Notes under the pieces: model-generated
Database searches by the model: none
Seen by the model: the letters and a program-made list of their open reading frames with translations, nothing else
What the model was told of the DNA's origin: nothing
NCBI RefSeq assembly: GCF_010731635.1
Contig: NZ_AP022583.1
Location: forward strand, 3,596,001-3,660,000
DNA: 64,000 bases
DNA from: Mycobacterium noviomagense
Lineage (GTDB): Bacteria; Actinomycetota; Actinomycetes; Mycobacteriales; Mycobacteriaceae
Reading direction: 5' to 3'
Position numbers and translations under genes: made by a program
In this document: positions 54,237 to 61,599 of the stretch, one piece after another
Layout: every line of letters begins with the position of its first letter
Numbering within the stretch: the stretch's first letter is position 1

Positions 54237-54553
54237 TGTCCGACTGGGTTCGTCCTGAACTGGTCAGCCTGAATGAGGCTGAGCGCGAATGCGTTCTCGA
54301 GCAGGTCAGCGCCAAAGGCGGACAGTGCCAGGCTTGTGGAGCAACGGAATTCGACGTCGGTGATGCGCTCTACCTGGGGTTCCTGTTCCTCGACGAGGAG
54401 GACGACGCTTACATGGTGGCGCTGACGTGTCGCAACCCGGACTGCCCCAAGCCGCGCACCGGAATCAAATTGCGGGAGAAGGACTTCCTCAGCCGCGACG
54501 CAAACGCCGCGCGCGCCGCGAGCTGGACCGTTGAGCTCCCGCGTGGCGCTTAG
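54236..54553 (+). CDS. small zinc-ribbon-like protein
   Basis: 105 residues with CQACGATEFDVGD (CxxC) and LTCRNPDCPKPRTG (C-x4-C), a plausible zinc ribbon. Its ATG overlaps the stop of the oxidoreductase fusion (TGATG), so it is made with it. It could act in cofactor delivery, but no family is recognised. The 3' end overlaps the convergent hypothetical gene by 65 bp. Confidence 0.7.
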   Translation: MSDWVRPELVSLNEAERECVLEQVSAKGGQCQACGATEFDVGDALYLGFLFLDEEDDAYMVALTCRNPDCPKPRTGIKLREKDFLSRDANAARAASWTVELPRGA

Positions 54554-54875
54554 CCTTTGCCGGTGGCGAATCGGTGAACACCGGGTGAGCCAGGTCGAAT
54601 CGGTTGATCAGATCCGACAGTCCGCGCAGTTCATCGCACAGCGCCTGGAATCGGCGTTCGTCGGCCTCGCTGAGGATTCCCTGCGCACTGTAATGCACTA
54701 ACCGCCGCAGCCGTCCGGCCAGCGCCGCGCCCCATCTGATCGAAAAGTCGTAGCTCTCGCCTTCCGCCAGTTCTTTTTTCGCACCGAGCTGCTTCAGCGC
54801 CTGGATTTGCTCGTTGAGCAACTCGAAGTCGTCGTCGACGCCGATCGGTGTGCGGCTCTGCGGTGTCGCGGTCAT
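54489..54875 (-). CDS. hypothetical helical protein
   Basis: 128 residues. Helices FELLNEQIQALKQLGAKKEL, YDFSIRWGAALAGRLRRLVHYS and EADERRFQALCDELRGLSDL are evident, with a basic C-terminus. It looks like a real conserved protein by composition and codon use but I cannot name it. It lies 18 bp downstream of the lipoprotein gene on the same strand and overlaps the zinc-ribbon gene at the 3' end. Confidence 0.6.
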   Translation of the reverse strand: MTATPQSRTPIGVDDDFELLNEQIQALKQLGAKKELAEGESYDFSIRWGAALAGRLRRLVHYSAQGILSEADERRFQALCDELRGLSDLINRFDLAHPVFTDSPPAKAKRHAGAQRSSSRRARRLRRG

Positions 54876-54893
54876 CGGCTTCTCCGTATCTCG

Positions 54894-55928
54894 TCACAAG
54901 TGTGGCTTGGCGACGCTGACCACATAGTCGGTGCCACGCAAAGTGAGGAAGACTCGGTGTGGTCCAATCGCCATCCCCGACAGCTGCGCCGACTTCACCT
55001 GGCCCGGGCGCAGACTCGAGCGGTAATCAACCACGTGGATGATGTGCATGGTGTCGTTCGGGTAGCCGCCGTAGCTGTTGATCTCGAGCGTCACCAGTTG
55101 CTGGTCGGTGGCGACGTAGACCCGGGTGTCGTCGGTGCCGATATAGCGCACCGGAAACGACGGCAGTTGCGCACGACCGGCGACGCCCAATCCTTCGCCG
55201 CGCCGCTCGGAGTCCACCGAGTTGAGCACAGGGTGGTCGTGGTCGGCGACATAGATGCGGGTCACCTTCGTGTTGTTGCCCGCCCACGCGGCGACGTCCG
55301 TGGCCATTGCGCCACGCTCCTCCGGAGGCGACGAGGGTCCTTTGTAGTAGCGGATTCCGGACGGGCCGAAGAGGTGGTAGCTGATCTCGCGTCCGCGGTT
55401 GGAGCCGTCGATCGAGTCCGCGCGATCTCCGGTGACCTTCGCAGTCGGCAACTTTCGGTAGCCGTACTGATCCACCGGTGTCACCGAGGACCCGTCGGCC
55501 GACAGCGCCAGCAGGATGCGCATGCCGGCGTCTTCAGCCAGGTACGCCGGGGCAGGGCCGGCGTCGAACTCGTCGACCTGGCGCAGAGTTCCGAGGTCGA
55601 CAACCGCCACCTTGTTCCGGCTCGGCTGCGGCACGAACACGTGCCTGTCGTCCATTTGGCTGATTTGGAGGTTGCGCCCGAGCGGCATCGGCTGGGTCAG
55701 TCGTGTCTTGGCGTTTTCCGGGCTCATGAGATCGCTGATCTCGGCGAGGCGACCGTCGTCGGTCATCCCGAGCAGCGATTGAGTGCCATAGGACCATATC
55801 GGGTCGTGCAGCGTTGCACCGATCGACCGGACCGTCACTTCGGGCGTGCTCTCCGGTTGCGTGGGGCTCGAACAGCCCGCCGCCACGATCGCGGCGGCGG
55901 CCACTGCCCCGCACCAACGCCATGTCAC
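54894..55928 (-). CDS. lipoprotein with a beta-propeller-like domain
   Basis: 344 residues. GTG 55928 gives a short signal peptide with lipobox VAAGC (Cys about 19). The rest has repeated strands such as HVFVPQPSRNKVAVVDLGTLRQVDEF, TRIYVADHDHPVLNSVD and TRVYVATDQQLVTLEINSYG, the spacing seen in YncE/quinoprotein-type propellers. No catalytic site is evident; it may be a surface binding protein. Upstream in-frame codons reach back into the transpeptidase gene and were not used. Confidence 0.72.
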   Translation of the reverse strand: MTWRWCGAVAAAAIVAAGCSSPTQPESTPEVTVRSIGATLHDPIWSYGTQSLLGMTDDGRLAEISDLMSPENAKTRLTQPMPLGRNLQISQMDDRHVFVPQPSRNKVAVVDLGTLRQVDEFDAGPAPAYLAEDAGMRILLALSADGSSVTPVDQYGYRKLPTAKVTGDRADSIDGSNRGREISYHLFGPSGIRYYKGPSSPPEERGAMATDVAAWAGNNTKVTRIYVADHDHPVLNSVDSERRGEGLGVAGRAQLPSFPVRYIGTDDTRVYVATDQQLVTLEINSYGGYPNDTMHIIHVVDYRSSLRPGQVKSAQLSGMAIGPHRVFLTLRGTDYVVSVAKPHL

Positions 55929-55980
55929 GTCGGTGCTGTACCCCGGCTTATGCCCCGTTACACCTGGTTGGCGCGGCGAT

Positions 55981-57204
55981 TCAGTGCAGCGCGCTGCCTT
56001 TGCGCCACTGATCCCATGGCATGGTCCAATCGCCGTTCTGCTCCAGCTGCAGTGGCGGGCCACCGGTGTTGCGCACCTCGAAGACATCGCCCGGCTGCGA
56101 GAAGCCGAAGAACCACTGCGCATTCTCTCCGTTGATATTCAGGCAGCCGTGCGAGGTGTCGGTGTTGCCCTGAGCCCACACGGTGCTGTCCAGCTCATGG
56201 ACATAGATGCCGTCGACACTGATCCGCACGGCGTAGTTGATAGTTTCGCGGTAGCCCAGCCGTGAGTTCTTCGGCAGACCGTACGTCGAAGAATCCATCA
56301 CGACCGGATTGCCCTTGTCGAGCACCGTGTAGATGCCCGGCGGCGTCCAAAACGACATGGTCCGCCCGGCGATCTCCTGGGTGCCGCCCATTCCCATCGA
56401 CGTGGGCATGGTGCGCACCAGTTTTCCGTTGTCGAAAACGCTGATCTGCTTGGTGGTGTCATCGGCGATGGATATGTGCGAGTCGCCGATTTTGATCGAG
56501 ACGTGGCTGTCTTCTTGCCCGAATATCCCTTTGCCCACCGGGATTCCGTAGATGCGTGCGTCCACGGTGACCGTCGTACCGGGTGCGTAGTAGTGCTCGG
56601 GACGCCAGTGCACATTCTGGCCGTCGACCCAGTACCACGAGCCCTGCACCGGTGGGGACGTGGTCACCGACAGTGCGCGTTCGGCAGCGGCCCGGTCGGC
56701 GATCTCTTCGTCGAAGTGCGCGACGATGACCTGTCCTATCCCGTAAGTGCCGCCGTCTTGCAGGGGTTGCTCAGAGGTGTTGGTGAACGTGACCTTGGTT
56801 TGGTTCGGGGGAGTCAAGGTAGAGAAGGTGGCGACGTTGTGGCCGGGCACTCCGCTGGGCCCGCGGCTGTCGACGGTGATGGTGTAGGTGCGGCCATACC
56901 CAAGCGGCACCACCGGCTTCCAATAGGTGTTGTCGGGGGTCATGACGCCCTGCACTGGCTTACCGCTGTCGTTGACCATCCGCACATCGGTCAGCGTGCC
57001 GGTGTCGGCGACCACCGACACCTTGGCAATCGGGTCGACGTCGTGTGCGCCCGGCCCTGGAGTGATCTTCACCGCCGCAGGCTTGCTCTCGGTGGCCGCG
57101 GGCGACAGCTTTCGGTCGTGTGCACACCCCGCCAAAACGACCAGTCCCGCCACCGCGCCGCAAAGGACCACACGCCGCCGACGCAGCCATGACGATCGTG
57201 CCAT
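55981..57204 (-). CDS. L,D-transpeptidase lipoprotein (LdtMt type)
   Basis: 407 residues. Lipobox VLAGC (Cys about 27) anchors it outside the membrane. Two immunoglobulin-like domains (about 45-140 and 140-245, the second with HFDEEIADRAAAERALSVTT and WRPEHYYAPGTTVTVDARIYG) precede the YkuD catalytic domain, whose HELDSTVWAQGNTDTSHGCLN contains the active His and Cys. The C-terminal WTMPWDQWRKGSA matches LdtMt2-type endings. It forms 3->3 cross-links in peptidoglycan, the carbapenem-sensitive reaction of mycobacteria. ATG 57204 or 57207. Confidence 0.92.
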   Translation of the reverse strand: MARSSWLRRRRVVLCGAVAGLVVLAGCAHDRKLSPAATESKPAAVKITPGPGAHDVDPIAKVSVVADTGTLTDVRMVNDSGKPVQGVMTPDNTYWKPVVPLGYGRTYTITVDSRGPSGVPGHNVATFSTLTPPNQTKVTFTNTSEQPLQDGGTYGIGQVIVAHFDEEIADRAAAERALSVTTSPPVQGSWYWVDGQNVHWRPEHYYAPGTTVTVDARIYGIPVGKGIFGQEDSHVSIKIGDSHISIADDTTKQISVFDNGKLVRTMPTSMGMGGTQEIAGRTMSFWTPPGIYTVLDKGNPVVMDSSTYGLPKNSRLGYRETINYAVRISVDGIYVHELDSTVWAQGNTDTSHGCLNINGENAQWFFGFSQPGDVFEVRNTGGPPLQLEQNGDWTMPWDQWRKGSALH

Positions 57205-57395
57205 CACACCGCCCGTTTAAGTTGTCGCATGAGGTCGTTCACATACCCGCGCAGGGCATTTTGATAAACCGATTCTCCTCCGGCCACGGCTGCTAGGGCT
57301 GGCTGTCCGCCGCGTTTCGTGGTCCAAACCGCCGGGTAGTCGGCAAGGGCGCGCCAACAGCCCAGGCGTGCAATCCGAACTATCAGGAGGAGATC

Positions 57396-57950
57396 ATGGC
57401 GAGTGTTAAATCAGCGACCGATGTGACGCAGTTCCTCGTGAGCCAGCATGAGCGGATCAAGTCTTTGTTCGAAGAGACGTTGAACGCCAGCGGCAAGGAG
57501 CGCGAGAAGTCATTCATCGAACTGCGGCGGTTGCTCGCGGTGCACGAAGCCGCGGAGGAGGAGATCGTCCACCCGCGGGCCAAGCGGAAGATCGCCGACG
57601 GCGACAAGGTAGTGGCTGCACGGCTGGAGGAGGAAAACGAAGCCAAGAAGGTACTCACCGAGTTGGAGAAGCTCGACGTCGATTCCGAGGAGTTCACCGA
57701 CAAACTGACCAAGCTCCGCGATGCCGTCGTCGACCACGCAGAGCACGAGGAACACGAGGAGTTCTCCAAGCTCGAGGAGGAGCTGGACCAAGACGAGCTC
57801 AAGCGGATGGGCCGCGCCGCCGAACTCGCCGAAGCGATCGCGCCGACCCGTCCGCACGCCGGGGTGGAGTCACAGATTTCCAATCTGATGGCCGGTCCCT
57901 TCGCGGCGATGATTGACCGCGCCCGGGATGCCATCCTCGGGAAGGGCTGA
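57396..57950 (+). CDS. hemerythrin-like protein (Rv2633c-like)
   Basis: 184 residues, four-helix bundle. Iron-ligand candidates: SQHERIK, LAVHEAAEEEIVHPRAK (H...E...H) and VVDHAEHEEHEEF, the hemerythrin/DUF-type HHE pattern. M. tuberculosis Rv2633c has this fold and catalase activity and is induced in macrophages. The C-terminal 40 residues extend beyond it. AGGAGGAG before ATG 57396 is a strong ribosome site. A role in peroxide defence is inferred. Confidence 0.88.
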   Translation: MASVKSATDVTQFLVSQHERIKSLFEETLNASGKEREKSFIELRRLLAVHEAAEEEIVHPRAKRKIADGDKVVAARLEEENEAKKVLTELEKLDVDSEEFTDKLTKLRDAVVDHAEHEEHEEFSKLEEELDQDELKRMGRAAELAEAIAPTRPHAGVESQISNLMAGPFAAMIDRARDAILGKG

Positions 57951-57961
57951 GCGGGCCCAGC

Positions 57962-58921
57962 ATGACGACATTGGGATACCTGCTCACGTGCGAGGAATTC
58001 GATCCCAAAGAGTTGGTGCGCCAAGCCGTTCGAGCCCAGGCCGCTGGGTTCGAACGGCTTTGGATTTCCGACCACTTCCATCCATGGAACGACAAGCAGG
58101 GCCAGAGTCCATTCGTGTGGTCGGTGATCGGCGCCGTTTCGCAGGCCTGCTCGCTGCCGGTCACCACGGCCGTCACGTGCCCGATCATGCGGATTCACCC
58201 CGCGGTGATCGCGCAGGCCGCAGCGACCTGTGCCGTCCAACTCGACGGGCGATTCGCGCTGGGCGTGGGAACCGGCGAAGCGCTGAACGAACACATCACC
58301 GGCGAGCACTGGCCCACCTCGGCCATCCGGCGGGACATGCTTGAGGAGGCGGTGACGGTGATCCGCAAGCTGTTCTCCGGCAAGCAGATCAGCCACCACG
58401 GGCCTTATTACACCGTCGAGAATGCCCGCATCTACACGCTGCCGGATGAGCCGCCGCCCATCTACATGTCGGGCTTCGGCCCGAAGGCTGCCCAACTGGC
58501 GGGCCGCATCGCTGACGGCTTCCAATGCACCATGCCGTCAGCGGAGCTGCTCAATGTATTCCGAGATTCCGGAGGCGCCGGAAAACCCACTCAAGCGGGT
58601 TTCAAGGTCTGCCACTCGATGACGAAAGCGGAAGGCCTACGCAGCGCACATGCCCTGTGGGCCAATGAGCAGTTGCCGGGGCAGCTCAGCCAAATCCTGC
58701 CTACCCCAGCGGACTTCGAGCAGGCATCCAGCCTGGTTCCGGAGTCTGCGGTAGCGCAAACGGTGCCGTGCGGGCCCGACGCCAAGCCCTACATCGACCG
58801 CATCCGCCAATTCGCCGATGCTGGGTTCGACGAGGTCTACGTCCAGCAAATCGGGCCGGAGCAGGACCGCTTCTTCGACTTCTGGGAGTCGGAAATCGCG
58901 CCCGAGCTCGCCGCGGCGTGA
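57962..58921 (+). CDS. F420-dependent luciferase-like oxidoreductase
   Basis: 319 residues, TIM-barrel LLM family. WISDHFHPWNDKQGQSPFVWSVIGAV near the N-terminus contains the His/Trp used by F420-dependent glucose-6-phosphate dehydrogenase-like enzymes, and GRFALGVGTGEALNEHI plus MLEEAVTVIRKLFSG are family signatures; YMSGFGPKAAQLAGRIADGF follows. ATG 57962 starts 11 bp after the hemerythrin gene, so the two may be co-transcribed. The reduced substrate is unknown. Confidence 0.87.
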   Translation: MTTLGYLLTCEEFDPKELVRQAVRAQAAGFERLWISDHFHPWNDKQGQSPFVWSVIGAVSQACSLPVTTAVTCPIMRIHPAVIAQAAATCAVQLDGRFALGVGTGEALNEHITGEHWPTSAIRRDMLEEAVTVIRKLFSGKQISHHGPYYTVENARIYTLPDEPPPIYMSGFGPKAAQLAGRIADGFQCTMPSAELLNVFRDSGGAGKPTQAGFKVCHSMTKAEGLRSAHALWANEQLPGQLSQILPTPADFEQASSLVPESAVAQTVPCGPDAKPYIDRIRQFADAGFDEVYVQQIGPEQDRFFDFWESEIAPELAAA

Positions 58922-58930
58922 GGAGCCGTC

Positions 58931-59602
58931 ATGGCGACAGCACAGAAGACCAGCGCGGCGAGCTACTTGCCGGAGGACCGCGACCTCGAATCACTCGAGG
59001 CCGCGGCGGGCGTGTGCCGGGGCTGCTCGCTGTACGAAAACGCCTCGCAAACGGTTTTCGGTCACGGCGACTCGCGCGCGCCCATCATGCTGGTGGGTGA
59101 GCAGCCCGGTGACCGCGAGGACATCGAGGGTCTGCCGTTCGTGGGTCCGGCCGGCCGGCTGCTCGCCCGCGCGCTCGACCAGGCGGGCATCGATCCGGAA
59201 CTGACGTACCAGACCAACGCCGTCAAGCACTTCAAGTTCACCCGCAAGAACGGCAAGCGCCGCATACACCAGAAACCCAGCCGCACCGAAGTGGTTGCGT
59301 GCCGACCCTGGCTGATCGCCGAAATCGAGGCGGTGCGACCGCAAGTGCTCGTGTGCCTGGGCGCCACAGCGGCGCAATCTCTTTTGGGCACCGCGTTTCG
59401 GATCTCCGCGCACCGGGGCGAGGTGATGCATCTGCCCGCAGAGGCGGACATCCACGTCACGCCGGAACCCCAGGTGCTGGCGACCGTTCACCCGTCGGCT
59501 GTGCTGCGCGACCGCAGCGAGCGTCGCGACGAGGCCTACGGGTTATTCGTCGACGACCTTCGCAGCGCGCGCAGCGCTATGGCCAAGCGCAAACGCGCCT
59601 AG
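58931..59602 (+). CDS. udgX: UdgX-type uracil-DNA glycosylase
   Basis: 223 residues, family 4-like uracil-DNA glycosylase. GEQPGDREDIEGLPFVGPAGRLL is motif A, CRGCSLY with a later Cys pair provides the Fe-S ligands, and VHPSAVLRDRSERR is the DNA-intercalating motif. The insertion GKRRIHQKPS is the UdgX-specific R-loop (KRRIH), whose His becomes covalently bound to the DNA after uracil release in M. smegmatis UdgX. Ten bases after the F420 oxidoreductase gene. Confidence 0.9.
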   Translation: MATAQKTSAASYLPEDRDLESLEAAAGVCRGCSLYENASQTVFGHGDSRAPIMLVGEQPGDREDIEGLPFVGPAGRLLARALDQAGIDPELTYQTNAVKHFKFTRKNGKRRIHQKPSRTEVVACRPWLIAEIEAVRPQVLVCLGATAAQSLLGTAFRISAHRGEVMHLPAEADIHVTPEPQVLATVHPSAVLRDRSERRDEAYGLFVDDLRSARSAMAKRKRA

Positions 59603-59790
59603 CTGTTTGGCCTGTATAGCGACGGGTACACCCCAAGTGTGGCCATCGGCACCGCCACCGCCGCCATGGCAAAACACCCACCGCCGCACGTCCCCAAAGC
59701 GGCCGGCGGTGGCGCGCCGGTGGTCCACCTCCACGCCCATAAATCCAACGCACGCACTCGCGTGCGGCACTGTCTGACCAAGGAGCAATG

Positions 59791-61599
59791 ATGCCCAATA
59801 CCGCAGACTTCATCCTGGAACGCTTGCGGCAGTGGGGGATTCATCGAATCTTCGGCTATCCCGGCGACGGCATCCTGTCGATGCTCGGGGCGCTCGACCG
59901 GGCCGGGGGCGATCCCGAACTGATTCAGCCGCGGCATGAGGAGATGGCGGCGTTCATGGCCACCGGCCATGCTAAATTCACCGGGGAGATCGGCTGCTGC
60001 CTGGCGACCTCGGGCGGGGGCACCATCCACTTGCTCAACGGTCTCTATGACGCCAAGCTCGACCACTACCCGGTGGTGGCCATTGTGGGTCAGCAGAAAA
60101 GGATGTCGCTGGGCGCGGCCTTCCAGCAGGAGATCGACCCCAACACGCTGTACAAGGATGTGTCTTCGGACTTCGTCCAGACCTGTATGGCGCCGGTGCA
60201 AGCCCGCCACCTCGTCGACCGGGCGTGCAAGGTGGCGCTGAACAACCGCACGGTGGCGACGATCATCTTGCCGGAGGACGTGGCGATGGCCGAGGCCGAG
60301 CCGTCGCCCCCGCGGATGCACGGCGCGGTGTTTTCCAGCGTGGGCTGGACGAGGCCGACGATGATTCCGCCGGATTCGGAGGTGAAAAAGGCAGCCGACA
60401 TCCTCAACGCCGGCAAGAAGGTGGCGATCCTGGTCGGGCAGGGTGCGGCCGAGGCGTCCGACGAGGTGGTCCAGGTGGCCGAGCTGCTCGGCGCGGGCGT
60501 AGCGAAGTCCTCACTGGGTCGCGCTGTCCTGCCCGACGACCTGCCCTACGTCACCGGCCCGATCGGGTTGCTGGGGTCCACCGCCAGCCAGGCCATGATG
60601 TCCGGCGCTGACACCCTGTTTTTCATCGGCACCAGCTTCCCGTACGCGGAGTGGCTGCCGAAGGAAGGCCAATGTCGCGGCGTGGAGATCAATCGCGACG
60701 GCCGGATGATCGGCACCCGCTATCCGATGGAGGCCAACCTGGTCGGCGACTCGAAAGAGACTCTGCACCAACTCATTCCGCTGCTGAAGCGCAAGGATGA
60801 CAGGTCGTGGCGGTCGAAGATCGAGAAAGAGGTCGCCGAATGGTGGCGGGTGCTCGACAAGCGGGCACATGACAAGGCCGATCCGCTCAACCCCGAGCTG
60901 GTAGTGCACGAGCTCTCCAAGCGGTTGCCCGACAACGCGATCTTGACCACCGACGCCGGGTCGGTGGCCAACTGGTGGGCCCGGCATTTGAAGATGCGCC
61001 CAGGCATGGCAGCGTCTTTGGCGGGGAATTTGGCCACCATGGGTCCGGGCACACCATATGCCATCAGCGCCAAACTGGCCCAGCCCGGCCGCCCGGTGAT
61101 CGCGCTCGTCGGCGACGGTGTGTTCCAGATGAACGGGCTGGCGGAGATGATCACCGTCAAGCGGTACAGGGATCGGCTCTCCGACGGTCCGCTGATCTTC
61201 TGCGTGTTCAACAACCAAGACCTCAACCAGGTGACCTGGGAACAGCGGGCAATGGGCGGTGAACCCAAGTTCGAAGGCTCGCAATACATTCCGGATGTTC
61301 CTTACGCCGAATTCGCCAACCTCCTCGGCTTGACCGGTATCCGCTGCGACAGCCCGAAGACGATCGCTGAGGCCTGGGAGCAGGCGCTGTCGGCCAACCG
61401 CCCGGTGGTTTTGGAGGTGGTTGTCGACGCGGATATCCCGCCGGTGCCGCCGCACATCAAGAAGGAAATCGCGAAGAAGACCGCCAAGGCGGTCATGAAA
61501 GACCCCGATCGGGTCAGCATCGCCACCAAGGGCGCCAAGCAGAAGATGCACGAGTTCACCGAGTCGCTCAAGCCATCCTCCCGGAAGTCCGACGAATGA
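59791..61599 (+). CDS. thiamine-pyrophosphate enzyme, pyruvate oxidase / dehydrogenase (quinone)-like
   Basis: 602 residues. The N-terminal pyrimidine-binding domain begins FILERLRQWGIHRIFGYPGDG, with the conserved Glu in QPRHEEMAAFMATGHAK. The PP domain has ALVGDGVFQMNGLAEM and FCVFNNQDLNQVTWEQR (GDG-x-N motif). About residue 200-330 is the central FAD-type domain. The order and VTWEQR ending match PoxB-like pyruvate:quinone oxidases. ATG 59791 is preferred (AGGAG five bases before); ATG 59788 is directly upstream. Its stop overlaps the next start (ATGA). Confidence 0.85.
   Translation: MPNTADFILERLRQWGIHRIFGYPGDGILSMLGALDRAGGDPELIQPRHEEMAAFMATGHAKFTGEIGCCLATSGGGTIHLLNGLYDAKLDHYPVVAIVGQQKRMSLGAAFQQEIDPNTLYKDVSSDFVQTCMAPVQARHLVDRACKVALNNRTVATIILPEDVAMAEAEPSPPRMHGAVFSSVGWTRPTMIPPDSEVKKAADILNAGKKVAILVGQGAAEASDEVVQVAELLGAGVAKSSLGRAVLPDDLPYVTGPIGLLGSTASQAMMSGADTLFFIGTSFPYAEWLPKEGQCRGVEINRDGRMIGTRYPMEANLVGDSKETLHQLIPLLKRKDDRSWRSKIEKEVAEWWRVLDKRAHDKADPLNPELVVHELSKRLPDNAILTTDAGSVANWWARHLKMRPGMAASLAGNLATMGPGTPYAISAKLAQPGRPVIALVGDGVFQMNGLAEMITVKRYRDRLSDGPLIFCVFNNQDLNQVTWEQRAMGGEPKFEGSQYIPDVPYAEFANLLGLTGIRCDSPKTIAEAWEQALSANRPVVLEVVVDADIPPVPPHIKKEIAKKTAKAVMKDPDRVSIATKGAKQKMHEFTESLKPSSRKSDE

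Noticed and set aside
59653-59714. 10-bp inverted repeat CGCCACCGCC / GGCGGTGGCG after udgX
   Set aside because: The loop is 42 bases and there is no T-run; in such GC-rich DNA this is weak evidence for a terminator.
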